Shown here piece after piece: positions 34,872 through 42,940 of a DNA stretch of 46,619 bases (positions are counted from its first letter, which is position 1; each line of letters starts with the position of its first letter). A program made the translations under genes and the position numbers. Below the pieces are notes generated by a model, which was not told the origin of the DNA, did not search any database, and was given only the letters and a program-made list of their open reading frames with translations. Source of the stretch: Methylobacter sp. (GTDB taxonomy: Bacteria; Pseudomonadota; Gammaproteobacteria; Methylococcales; Methylomonadaceae). Where the stretch lies: contig NZ_SCTW01000039.1 in the NCBI RefSeq assembly GCF_004322395.1, positions 1-46,619 on the forward strand. The letters run 5' to 3'.

Positions 34872-35348
34872 TTAAAACAAAGTTGGATATAGTTTGATGC
34901 ATTCTTCCACTTTGGTTCGAGAGGGTTTTCGACGTACAGAGGTATAGCCCGTTACTTTACCGTTCCGGACATTTGGGATGACTGTAGCTTTGACCCAATA
35001 ATAACCGCCGTCTTTACGTAAATTTTTTACAAAACCTTGCCATTTATTACCTTTTTGTATGGTATCCCATAGATCTTTGAAGGCCGCCGGCGGCATATCC
35101 GGATGTCTTAATATTGAATGCGGGGTATTGAGAAGTTCATCTTTAGTATATCCCGACATTTCAATAAAGGCCTGATTAACATGAGTGATCACGCCATTCG
35201 GGTCAGTGGTCGATACGATAAGTTTACCGTCAGGATAAGGTGTTTCAATTTGGGTATATAAAATCTTGCGAGTCAAATTGCCAAATAAGTTTAAGGTAAT
35301 CTCTTGATAATCTCCGACTATATCGTCATGTTTCATATCGTGAAGCAT
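34872..35348 (-). CDS. Aer-type PAS-domain protein
   Basis: 158 residues; ATG 35348 is preceded by AGAGGA at good spacing. The PAS core runs from about residue 40 to 145: LIVSTTDPNGVITHVNQAFI, MSGYTKDELLNTPHSILRHP, DMPPAAFKDLWDTIQKGNKW, KNLRKDGGYYWVKATVIPN, GYTSVRRKP. The RHPDMP and W-x-G-x-VKN patterns are those of Aer-like PAS domains, which bind FAD and sense redox state. No transmitter, HAMP or chemotaxis domain is attached, so it must signal through partners, presumably the operon's GTPase module. FAD binding is inferred. Confidence 0.85.
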   Translation of the reverse strand: MLHDMKHDDIVGDYQEITLNLFGNLTRKILYTQIETPYPDGKLIVSTTDPNGVITHVNQAFIEMSGYTKDELLNTPHSILRHPDMPPAAFKDLWDTIQKGNKWQGFVKNLRKDGGYYWVKATVIPNVRNGKVTGYTSVRRKPSRTKVEECIKLYPTLF

Positions 35349-35372
35349 TTGCTGTCCTCTTAATAAAGTGGT

Positions 35373-35735
35373 TTATAACAAATCAGCAATACTCTCTGCT
35401 GCCCGTTTTACATCCAGAAAAATCAGGCCTAATTTAGCATTAGGTTTTGCCATGACCGTTAATACCGCTTCATCGCCGGCATAAGTCATCAGTACATATC
35501 CCAATGCACCTTTAATCAGTACCTGCTCCAATGTACCTCTTGCCAATTCCTTAGCCGTCCTGTCTCCTAAAGAAAGCATTGCAGCGCTCATCGCACCCAC
35601 TCTGTCTTCGTCCAAACCGGCGGGTAATACGGAAGCCATCATCAGTCCATCGGTCGATATAACGCCTGATGCCTGTATATCTGCTGAAGTACCATTAAGT
35701 TCTGTTAACACAGAAGTCAGCATATCTGCTCGCAT
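35373..35735 (-). CDS. Roadblock/LC7-domain protein (MglB-like)
   Basis: 120 residues, all one roadblock/LC7 domain: MLTSVLTELNGTSADIQASG, VISTDGLMMASVLPAGLDED, VGAMSAAMLSLGDRTAKELA and LGYVLMTYAGDEAVLTVMA. Such proteins partner small GTPases: MglB is the GAP for MglA, and CvnB works with CvnD in Streptomyces conservons. A good GAGGA site lies before ATG 35735. The small GTPase gene is two genes upstream in the same operon, so a regulatory role on it is likely. Confidence 0.9.
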   Translation of the reverse strand: MRADMLTSVLTELNGTSADIQASGVISTDGLMMASVLPAGLDEDRVGAMSAAMLSLGDRTAKELARGTLEQVLIKGALGYVLMTYAGDEAVLTVMAKPNAKLGLIFLDVKRAAESIADLL

Positions 35736-35788
35736 TTTAATTTCCTCTTCTCTTTGGTAAGATTATGTTAGTAAGTTTAGATTTAAAG

Positions 35789-36427
35789 CTATTTAATTGC
35801 ATAGCGCATGCTGAGCGCCCAAACCAGAGAAACAAATTCCGGCTGGTTAAAATGGGGAATTCCGGAAATGGCGACAACAAAGCGATTATTGCCGATAAAT
35901 AATGGCCAGAATCCAACCTGACTATTGCCTGCTGCATCAATTACTGCCCAGGCATGGCTTGCCAGTCCCATGTTGTTCATCAATAAACCGGATCGGCGCT
36001 CGTGCACGGTTGCTATTTCAGCGCTTAATGCCGATAGCTCTTCGGCAGTTTCATGTGGAAATCCATGACTGGACAAGTAAAAACCCTGGCTATCGGCTAA
36101 TAACACCTTGCCATGTTCTGAAATCTTACTTAACCATTCAGGCAAAATTTCTTCTAATGCGCCCTGCGGATATTGAAGTACGGTATCAAGTCCCTGAATC
36201 CAGCCTAATTTCTGGCAATGATGCAGCAACTCCATACATTTTTGTTCTTCATCCTGATTCATCAGCAGCTGCAGATTGGCTATATTGAGCGCATAGGTTT
36301 GCTTCTGTTTTAGTAGCGCTCTTAAAAATTGGCGCGGCTTATCCGTTTCCACAGAGCAGGCCGCATAATAAGCGCCGGCCGGCGTTGGATACAGGTATAA
36401 CCCTTCTGTTAACGAATAGGCGCTCAT
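35789..36427 (-). CDS. Divergent roadblock-like protein with N-terminal helical region
   Basis: 212 residues, no firm family. The N-terminal 90 residues include YSLTEGLYLYPTPAGAYYAA (compare PqqD-like or effector N-termini) and a helical LHHCQKLGWIQGLD. The C-terminal part (about 105–210) has the strand–helix order of a roadblock/LC7 domain: GKVLLADSQGFYLSSHGFPH, ETAEELSALSAEIATVHERR, then strands with FVVAISGIPHFNQPEFVSLV. I infer a second, diverged roadblock module that could pair with the neighbouring 120-residue one. It starts 3 bp after the GTPase stop, so the two are tightly linked. Confidence 0.6.
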   Translation of the reverse strand: MSAYSLTEGLYLYPTPAGAYYAACSVETDKPRQFLRALLKQKQTYALNIANLQLLMNQDEEQKCMELLHHCQKLGWIQGLDTVLQYPQGALEEILPEWLSKISEHGKVLLADSQGFYLSSHGFPHETAEELSALSAEIATVHERRSGLLMNNMGLASHAWAVIDAAGNSQVGFWPLFIGNNRFVVAISGIPHFNQPEFVSLVWALSMRYAIK

Positions 36428-36430
36428 GTA

Positions 36431-36967
36431 TCATGCCTCAATTTCAGGATCCAGAGAATACAGTAATGACTGCACTAAAAGCGAAACATCATTTTTGACT
36501 CTGGCATCAACAGAAAACACCGGTGGATTTATCCCTATCCCTTGCAGTTGGATATGGTAATCGTCAATAGTAGGCTTATTACTCAGATCCATTTGTGTTA
36601 CTCCAATGGCTACATTGGTTTCAGCTATAAATTTCTGAAATGAATCCAGAAAAAATTTCATATCTTGAAAAGGATCCGCTCTTGTATTATCAAGCAGCAA
36701 AATCAAACCGATGCCGCCTGTTGTCAGGATATCCCACATAAAATCAAAACGTTCTTGCCCGGGCGTGCCATAAAGATGGATTTTTTCACCGCCGGTAAGA
36801 TTCATAATGCCATAATCCATCGCTACAGTTGTTGACGATTTTTTGGTTTTTGTCATGTCACTGGCGGAAGCATCCGTTTTAACCGGCGGTATATCGCTGA
36901 TTGACTCAATGGCCGTTGTTTTGCCCGCGCCTACCGGCCCTGTAAAGATGATTTTGTATTGACTCAT
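36431..36967 (-). CDS. Small Ras-like GTPase of the MglA/conservon (CvnD) type
   Basis: 178 residues. G1/Walker A GPVGAGKTT at 10–18. TTVAMDYG at 46–53 holds the G2 Thr. G3 is GTPGQERF at 67–74, with Gly where classical Ras has Asp, as in CvnD/MglA-like proteins (GTPGQ). A switch to LLDNTRADPF lies at 91–100. G4 is TQMD at 124–127, a variant of NKxD, and G5-like SVDAR is at 152–156. Length and ESISDIPPVKTDA resemble the ATP/GTP-binding proteins of Streptomyces conservons. It should cycle between GDP and GTP forms under control of the roadblock proteins encoded next to it. Twelve bases separate it from the upstream gene. Confidence 0.88.
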   Translation of the reverse strand: MSQYKIIFTGPVGAGKTTAIESISDIPPVKTDASASDMTKTKKSSTTVAMDYGIMNLTGGEKIHLYGTPGQERFDFMWDILTTGGIGLILLLDNTRADPFQDMKFFLDSFQKFIAETNVAIGVTQMDLSNKPTIDDYHIQLQGIGINPPVFSVDARVKNDVSLLVQSLLYSLDPEIEA

Positions 36968-36979
36968 ATGGCTCCAATT

Positions 36980-38197
36980 CTATGATTTATTTAAGCTTAA
37001 TTTTCCAATAATTCTATTTAACAATCCTTGTTGCTCACTTTTTTTGATAGCTGATGGTTGAATGATTTCATCCGCTTTTCTTTTAGCCTGCCCAATCAAC
37101 CCGAGCGCATAAGCTGCGCTGATGAAAACAAACACATATTGCGGTTTGATTTTTAAAATGTCAGCGATTTCAGGCAGGGTTCTGGGGCTAGCTATCAGCA
37201 ATGCTGCGATCCTTAATGCATGAGGAGTGATAACAAGGCGAGTAAAATTTGGCCAGTGTTTTAAAAAAACCGGTCTATGTATATCCAGAGCGTCTGGATA
37301 ACGTCCTTTAGATGTCCATGCAGCGAGCTTCCAGAGGAAGGCATCCTTGCTATGAAACTTTTCTAAATCTTTCTGAATTGATGAAGTAGCTGACTCCACC
37401 GGAGTAAGGGTTATCGCAGGGACTGAAATTTTATTCATCACTACGCTAGCAAAAGCCCTCAGCTGTTTGTCGTCAGCGTCAAGCCAGATTTCATAGTTAT
37501 GAGGAAAAATAATAAGCGGCTTCCAACTCGAATTTAAACACATCACCTGTTTTTTGGCTTCGGCTACCATTAAGGCCGACTGAACGTATCCCTGAAAATA
37601 CTGTTTGGGGTTATAAGTCGCAGCGGTAAATTGCTTCGGATCATTTACATCCAGACCTGGAATTGACCCTATATATGAGTTAAATTTCCCTTCATCAAGC
37701 TGCATTGCAGTTTGATGTTTTGAGGTTTTTTTCTGTTCATCAGTGGTAAGCTTTTTAACCTGATCTTTTACTGATGGTAGAACATTTTCAGTTTTGGGAA
37801 TTAAGCTTTGTGACTGACGTATAGCTGTATTTTCCATATTAGAATTGACATGATTACTCGATCTTTTCTTTACGGATAAAATTGCAGCGGCTTCGCTCAG
37901 GGCGAACAGCATATCGTCGACCTTGACAGGCTTTTTTACATAGAGAATGTTTTCGAATGTCAGTTCCTGTAAGGATAATGCAATAATCGGTTTTGCAGAT
38001 TCAGCCAGTTTTCGTTCAAGTAGTGTTTTGGCTTCTAGGGAATCAGCATCGATAATATCAATTTCAGCATTTAGGTCTTCAACAACAGCGGCAGCTCCTT
38101 TACAAGGGCCTTGAAGATACATCACCATCATTTTATTAGTTCGCCCATCCATGCCGTGGAGAGCGACTTTTAAAGGGCTTTTGCTTTTATCTTTCAT
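36980..38197 (-). CDS. Degenerate receiver-like protein with C-terminal winged-helix-like region
   Basis: 405 residues. The first 105 look like a response-regulator receiver in outline (strand VALHGMDGR, DIIDADSLEAKTLLERKL, strand PIIALSLQ, then YVKKPVKVDDMLFALSEA with the Lys-Pro of strand 5), but the N-terminal acid pair is missing, so phosphorylation is doubtful. A linker rich in K, Q and S (about 110–165) follows. The C-terminal half has SWKPLIIFPHNYEIWLDADD, WTSKGRYPDALDIHRPVFLK and RTLPEIADILKIKPQYVFVF, a winged-helix-like stretch. I do not recognise a named family. Overlap of four bases with the gene upstream shows strict operon membership. Confidence 0.6.
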   Translation of the reverse strand: MKDKSKSPLKVALHGMDGRTNKMMVMYLQGPCKGAAAVVEDLNAEIDIIDADSLEAKTLLERKLAESAKPIIALSLQELTFENILYVKKPVKVDDMLFALSEAAAILSVKKRSSNHVNSNMENTAIRQSQSLIPKTENVLPSVKDQVKKLTTDEQKKTSKHQTAMQLDEGKFNSYIGSIPGLDVNDPKQFTAATYNPKQYFQGYVQSALMVAEAKKQVMCLNSSWKPLIIFPHNYEIWLDADDKQLRAFASVVMNKISVPAITLTPVESATSSIQKDLEKFHSKDAFLWKLAAWTSKGRYPDALDIHRPVFLKHWPNFTRLVITPHALRIAALLIASPRTLPEIADILKIKPQYVFVFISAAYALGLIGQAKRKADEIIQPSAIKKSEQQGLLNRIIGKLSLNKS

Positions 38198-38922
38198 TGG
38201 TTACGCTCATTAAAAAATGCTTGTAATATATTCCAGTCATTGGGCATAACTACATCCAAAGTGGTTACAATATTAAACATTTTTGTAAATCCCGAGCTAT
38301 CGAAAGTCGATTTATACAGTTCTAATAAGCACTGATGGAGCTCCAGCCTCTGGGGTTGAATTACTATGGCTTTTTCCAGAACCTCTTTTGCTTCATTCAA
38401 TTGGCTGTATTCAATATAATCGTAAGCCAAGTTCAGCGGGTCATGCTCCTGCTCATCAGGCACTTCAATCTGTTGAACCAGATTTCTGGTGCCAATCAGA
38501 CCTTTTGTAAAAACAGAGTATTCATTTCCGGCCAACAGTGCGACATCAATGTTCTCAGTCATATATTTCAGCAGTTTCTTATATTGTTCATCGGATAATT
38601 TCGATTTTGTCCCGGTTATCATCCGCCAGCTGATGGCTTTTCCCCGTCCATTTAAAATAACCAGTAAATCAACTAGTGCTGCAAAAAGCTGTTCTTGTAA
38701 ATTTGCCTGGTAGCAATGATAAATACGCTGAATATGTGCAATTAATCGTTTGGGTTTTCGGGTGATAAGTAAAACAAATTCCTTTAAGAGATTATTTGGC
38801 AATTTGTCGTCGGTAAAATTAAAGGCATTTGAGTCCGACAATAAAAACATATCAGACTTCGCAGATTCCTTTATATTATTTTGTTCGTCATGACAAACAA
38901 TCAACTGGCTGTATATAGTCAT
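38194..38922 (-). CDS. TPR-like protein resembling the FimV C-terminal region
   Basis: 242 residues, no signal peptide or membrane segment. The N-terminal two-thirds are helical and unrecognised (LPNNLLKEFVLLITRKPKRL, LFAALVDLLVILNGRG). The last 80 residues read DPLNLAYDYIEYSQLNEAKE then VLEKAIVIQPQRLELHQCLL and MPNDWNILQAFF, like the LDLARAYIEMGD-type TPR segment at the C-terminus of FimV, the polar landmark linked to type IV pili in Pseudomonas. First gene of the operon; its promoter should lie in 38923–39098. Its role as a partner or scaffold of the GTPase is inferred. Confidence 0.6.
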   Translation of the reverse strand: MTIYSQLIVCHDEQNNIKESAKSDMFLLSDSNAFNFTDDKLPNNLLKEFVLLITRKPKRLIAHIQRIYHCYQANLQEQLFAALVDLLVILNGRGKAISWRMITGTKSKLSDEQYKKLLKYMTENIDVALLAGNEYSVFTKGLIGTRNLVQQIEVPDEQEHDPLNLAYDYIEYSQLNEAKEVLEKAIVIQPQRLELHQCLLELYKSTFDSSGFTKMFNIVTTLDVVMPNDWNILQAFFNERNQ

Positions 38923-39098
38923 TCCTTAATTCTCAAGTAAATTCTGATAAAAGAATAGATGGAATCCGGTTATTTACTAGTTTTAACGCTAATAAAATTA
39001 GGGTATTAGAATTACAGTCGAGATATCAGTTCTCGAAAGATAAAAGACGTGAGACTGGCAATATTTGCCGCTGTTACCGGGCAGTTTTTGAAAGTGGT

Positions 39099-39141
39099 GG
39101 GCATCATCCCTCCCTCATTGATGAAGGGAGGGATGATGCCC
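39099..39141. terminator. Strong hairpin after the pterin dehydratase gene
   Basis: Perfect 17-bp stem GGGCATCATCCCTCCCT (39099–39115)/AGGGAGGGATGATGCCC (39125–39141), 9-nt loop. It lies 29 bp past the stop of the minus-strand dehydratase gene and upstream of the GTPase operon. No T-run, so possibly bidirectional or a processing structure. Confidence 0.65.
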
Positions 39142-39169
39142 TGTAGTTCGTTATTTGCTCTTTGCCAAC

Positions 39170-39553
39170 CTAATCATATTTGATGTATTTAAACCTCGGG
39201 TCATCGGGGGTGCCTTCTAATGCGCCGCCCTCTTTGCCGGGCTGCCACATGATCACTTCTTCGATTTTACGGGCTAATTCAAAATCCTTATTAGTAATGC
39301 CTTTAGCCGCATGATTCATTAGTTTAACGATCACAAAGGCATAAGAAACGGTAAGGTCCGGATGATGGAACGCCGCCTCAGCCAAATGTCCTACAGTATT
39401 AACAACCATTAACGTCGCTTTCCAGCCGCTGGTTTTGTATTTACGCCGAATCCAGCCGTTTTCTAAATACCAGTGCGGCAGTTCTTCTTTTAACCGTTGT
39501 TCGACGTCTTCATCGGAATAATTATCTTCGTGCTTGCGTTCTCTCCAACCCAT
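39170..39553 (-). CDS. Pterin-4a-carbinolamine dehydratase family protein
   Basis: 127 residues from ATG 39553, which has GAGGTG six bases before it (an in-frame GTG at 39562 is less likely). LKEELPHWYLENGWIRRKYK, TVGHLAEAAFHHPDLTVSYA, and KLMNHAAKGITNKDFELARK match the PhhB/DCoH family (motif E-x-x-x-HHPD). The enzyme recycles 4a-hydroxytetrahydrobiopterin; in bacteria without phenylalanine hydroxylase it may serve molybdopterin or other pterins. A C-terminal tail of about 25 residues (PGKEGGALEGTPDDPRFKYI) is extra. It stands alone between the GTPase operon and a lipoprotein gene. Confidence 0.92.
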   Translation of the reverse strand: MGWRERKHEDNYSDEDVEQRLKEELPHWYLENGWIRRKYKTSGWKATLMVVNTVGHLAEAAFHHPDLTVSYAFVIVKLMNHAAKGITNKDFELARKIEEVIMWQPGKEGGALEGTPDDPRFKYIKYD

Positions 39554-39598
39554 AATAAACACCTCGTACTTGGTTATGAATGATGAAGGCTAAAAAAT

Positions 39599-40213
39599 TC
39601 AGATAGCCTTGTTATTTTCGTTTTCCGGTTCCAGATGTGTGATTTCACAGCCTTGTTGATAAAAAATAAATGATGGGGCAAATGGAACAACATTAATAGT
39701 CATTGTTGTTTCTTCTTGAAACAGTTTAAGTGGATTAGCTATGCTGCTACGGAAATTGTTAGACAATTGTTTAGTCAGTTTCTCTTGTGCTTCATCAGCG
39801 CCCAGGGAGAAGGGATCTTCATTAAGATTGGTTGCATTAATGGCTTCCTGCAACGCTTGTGTCGAAAAAGTTTGAATTTTATTTTCGAAGTCACTAAAAA
39901 TTTGTGGTCCTTTATCCTCTTTAATCCGTTTTATATCGACTGGATCGGCATAGATCAGAAATGAGCCCTTAGCCCCTTGAAAATCGTTTTTGCAGGCCCC
40001 TCCATCCATGATTCTGACCAAGTTTAATGTTTTGTCCTCTTTAATCAGGGTCAGCGGTGGATTTTGACCTGATTTTTGCGATGAATCATCGGTTATTGGG
40101 GGTAATTTTTCAGGAGTCGATAAAGGCTCTGTTTCCTGCTTGGCTTGTTGAGTCGAGCATGCTGTCAACGCAATAAATGCTATACCGATTAAAAATTTCA
40201 AGTTTGATTTCAT
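39599..40213 (-). CDS. Predicted lipoprotein, unknown function
   Basis: 204 residues. Lipoprotein signal: basic start (MKSNLKFL), hydrophobic core, lipobox LTAC with Cys19. A Ser/Pro/Glu-rich spacer (about 20–55) follows, then a soluble domain with GGACKNDFQGAKGSFLIYAD, IKRIKEDKGPQIFSDFENKI and MTINVVPFAPSFIFYQQGCE. Two Cys (about 73 and 191) could form a disulphide. No family recognised. Divergent from the PA3496-family gene with a 273-bp gap holding both promoters. Confidence 0.8.
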   Translation of the reverse strand: MKSNLKFLIGIAFIALTACSTQQAKQETEPLSTPEKLPPITDDSSQKSGQNPPLTLIKEDKTLNLVRIMDGGACKNDFQGAKGSFLIYADPVDIKRIKEDKGPQIFSDFENKIQTFSTQALQEAINATNLNEDPFSLGADEAQEKLTKQLSNNFRSSIANPLKLFQEETTMTINVVPFAPSFIFYQQGCEITHLEPENENNKAI

Positions 40214-40486
40214 AGATAGATAGGATGTATTTTAATTCAGGTTCGAGCATTGTAATCCTTAAAAGGCGTGGGGTAAAAAAATATGGCTGGTGAGTTAAAA
40301 GGCGCGTTATAACCGGTAAAAATGAAAAAATGTTGATCATGTATAGCCTTGCCAAACAATTGATATATTTAAAAAGCCTCGTCTGAGTTATCGTTTATCA
40401 TGAGGATTTATTACGGATACATTAAAATTTCGCTTTACAAGATTGCCATAAATAATTAAAAAGTGAGTTTTTAGGCTAGCTTAATT

Positions 40487-40741
40487 ATGACAATGAAAGT
40501 ATCTAAATCTGTATCAGATAAATCCGCGCCTGAGGCTGGTGTTGACAAAAACAAAGATGAAGTTGATCTTGATATTGAAAGCTTCGATTTGGGTTTGAGC
40601 AATGAATATATAACGCTTCCTAATGAAAGTGAGCGAGCTGCAAAAAAGATGGCTGCACGCAGAAAAATTGAGCTGTACTGGGAGAAAAAGCGTTTGCAAG
40701 AACAACTCGGTGATTTTGATGAGGAGGATCTCGATTTCTAA
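40487..40741 (+). CDS. PA3496-family small protein
   Basis: 84 residues. The C-terminal half (ARRKIELYWEKKRLQEQL then GDFDEEDLDF) matches the PA3496 family, annotated as putative envelope-integrity proteins, which are about 60 residues of basic helix plus acidic tail. The first 40 residues are acidic and low-complexity. An internal Met at residue 3 is an alternative start. Function not established. Confidence 0.75.
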   Translation: MTMKVSKSVSDKSAPEAGVDKNKDEVDLDIESFDLGLSNEYITLPNESERAAKKMAARRKIELYWEKKRLQEQLGDFDEEDLDF

Positions 40742-40745
40742 TTTA

Positions 40746-40776
40746 GCAATATCAACGCGCGCCGTTGATTTATTGC
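40746..40776. terminator. Hairpin after the PA3496-family gene
   Basis: ATCAACG/CGTTGAT stem with a 5-nt loop CGCGC, extended by GCAAT/ATTGC, starting 5 bp after the stop. No long T-run, so a moderate call. Confidence 0.55.
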
Positions 40777-40932
40777 CGTAATATGATTTTTTAATTAACA
40801 GGTTGTTGGGCGGATTTTATGGTCGAGAGTCGGCTGTGCAATCATGTTCAACCGATTATTCAATCCGGTTTGCACTTTTTTCAGTTAATATAGTTACCCG
40901 TTGGTAAGTTCTTCTTTTGCAATCCGGATATC

Positions 40933-42879
40933 ATGATTTTTTTTACCCCCGTTACTGCGGCAGTCAACTACTTTAAAAAAACGTGTCTGCTGATTTTCCT
41001 GATCGGTTTTTTCGGCACAGCATCGGCTAAAGAACAACACTTTCTGGTTCTCAATTATCACGACATCGTCGGAGCGGAAGGCGCTAAACCGCCTTTCAAT
41101 TCGATGGATGTCAGTGTCGATCATCTTGAAGAGCATCTGGGCTGGTTGAAAAAAAACGGTTACAAGATTGTCAGTGTGCAAAATATTGTCGATGCAGCCG
41201 CAGGCCAGGATGATACCTTACCCGATAAAGCGGCGTTACTGACTTTTGACGATGGCTATCTAAGTTTTTATACTCGAGTCTTTCCGATATTAAAAAAACA
41301 TCATTATCCGGCTACGGTTGCCTTGGTTGGAACCTGGATGGATGGCAACGTCACTGCCGACGAACCGGGCAAACCCTTGCTCAATTGGGATCAGGTAAGA
41401 GAACTGGTGCAATCCGGCTTAGTGGAGGTCGCCTCCCACAGTTACGATCTGCATAAAGGCGTGAATGCCAATCCGCAAGCCAATTCACAGGCAGCGGCGG
41501 TTACCCGGCTGTATGACGATTCGATGCTGGTTTACGAAACGGATGAACAGTATCACGAACGCATTCATGCAGCTTTGCTAAAAAGCGCCGAGTTCATCTT
41601 TCAACATGCCGGCATCAGACCCAGAGTTATGGTTTGGCCGTATGGGGAATACAATCAAATTGCTGTGCAGGCCTCGCGCGAAGCCGGAATGCCTATGACG
41701 ATGGGGCTGGCGGACGGCTTTAACACAGTGGCCGATATAAGCGCTTTGCGCCGTTTGATTATGGTGGATAATCCCGATGTCAGCCAATTTGCAGAAATTG
41801 TTACCGGGCTGCGCGCCGGTAGGACTTTACGGGTGGCGCATCTGGATATGGATTATCTTTACGATAAAGACCCTGAGCAAACCGAGCATAATTTGGATGC
41901 CGCGATTCAACGCATCAAAGACATGCATATTAATACAGTTTATTTACAGGCCTATGCCGATCCTGACGGCGACGGCAATGCCGACGCGTTATATTTTCTT
42001 AATCGGCATTTACCGGTAAAACAGGATTTGTTCAGCCGGGTTGCTTGGCAATTAAAAACAGTAGCCAGAGTGAAAGTGTATGCCTGGATGCCGATTATGG
42101 CTTATCAAGGCAAAGCGCCTAAATCTTGGTATGTTCAGGAATGGCTGGACGGCAAGGCACAAAATGCCAGCCATATTTATACCCGGTTGTCGCCGTTCAA
42201 TCCCGAAGCGCGTCAATATGTGGCTGAAATTTACGAAGACTTGGCTAAATATTGTAATTTTGACGGCATCTTATTTCATGATGACGGAATCTTATCGGAT
42301 TATGAAGATGTATCGCCGGTAGCACTTAGCTTTACGAAAGAGGCCTGGGGCCTGCCCGATCAATTCGAACAACTGCATGCAACCAGCAAAATGCGCATGG
42401 TTTGGGCGCAACACAAAACCGAATTAATTAACCAATTTACTGATGAGCTGGCGGATAGGGTGCGTATTTACCGCCCCGGTATAAAAACTGCGCGTAATTT
42501 TTATGCACTGCCTTTGTTAAAGCCCTACAGTGAAGAATGGTACGCACAGTCGTTCCAATCCTTTTTGGCGCATTACGATTACGTAGCCATTGAAGCCATG
42601 CCGTTTATGGAAGAGGCGGAAAGTCCCAAGCAATGGCTCACGCAGTTGGTAAAAGCAACGGCCAAGCAGCCTGATGGGCTTAAAAAAACCGTGTTTGAGT
42701 TGCAGTCGGTTAATTGGAAAAACCAAGAAAAAATTCCGATGCCGGTCTTTATCGAACAACTGGAGTTATTGAAAAAATTGGGTGTCAATCACATTGGTTA
42801 TTATCCGGACAACGTGTTTGAGGATCAGCCGCGCTTGAGCGATTTACAACAACATTTTTCACTGCCTATCCAGCCTTAG
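40933..42879 (+). CDS. pgaB: Poly-beta-1,6-N-acetyl-D-glucosamine N-deacetylase PgaB
   Basis: 648 residues. N-terminal signal (FKKTCLLIFLIGFFGTASA), so periplasmic; there is no lipobox Cys, unlike E. coli PgaB. The polysaccharide deacetylase domain has LNYHDIVG (about 40–47), TFDDGY (104–109), ASHSYDLH (167–174) and VMVWPYGEYN. The C-terminal half (about 300–640) matches the PgaB glycoside-hydrolase-like domain: VAHLDMDYLYDKDPEQTEHN, YLQAYADPDGDG, DGILFHDDGILSDYED. It removes acetyl groups from PNAG to allow export and adhesion. pgaC and pgaD follow, but no pgaA precedes it: the upstream neighbour is the PA3496-family gene. Confidence 0.95.
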   Translation: MIFFTPVTAAVNYFKKTCLLIFLIGFFGTASAKEQHFLVLNYHDIVGAEGAKPPFNSMDVSVDHLEEHLGWLKKNGYKIVSVQNIVDAAAGQDDTLPDKAALLTFDDGYLSFYTRVFPILKKHHYPATVALVGTWMDGNVTADEPGKPLLNWDQVRELVQSGLVEVASHSYDLHKGVNANPQANSQAAAVTRLYDDSMLVYETDEQYHERIHAALLKSAEFIFQHAGIRPRVMVWPYGEYNQIAVQASREAGMPMTMGLADGFNTVADISALRRLIMVDNPDVSQFAEIVTGLRAGRTLRVAHLDMDYLYDKDPEQTEHNLDAAIQRIKDMHINTVYLQAYADPDGDGNADALYFLNRHLPVKQDLFSRVAWQLKTVARVKVYAWMPIMAYQGKAPKSWYVQEWLDGKAQNASHIYTRLSPFNPEARQYVAEIYEDLAKYCNFDGILFHDDGILSDYEDVSPVALSFTKEAWGLPDQFEQLHATSKMRMVWAQHKTELINQFTDELADRVRIYRPGIKTARNFYALPLLKPYSEEWYAQSFQSFLAHYDYVAIEAMPFMEEAESPKQWLTQLVKATAKQPDGLKKTVFELQSVNWKNQEKIPMPVFIEQLELLKKLGVNHIGYYPDNVFEDQPRLSDLQQHFSLPIQP

Positions 42880-42940
42880 CCATGAATTCTGTTTTAATCC
42901 GCCTGAATAAGGCGGGCAACGCCGCTTGTCGTGAAAAATC

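Noticed and set aside
34855-34902. 16-residue upstream extension of the PhnD-like protein as a signal peptide
   Set aside because: MHQTISNFVLIHTESI is too short and lacks a basic start and cleavage site, and it overlaps the PAS gene.
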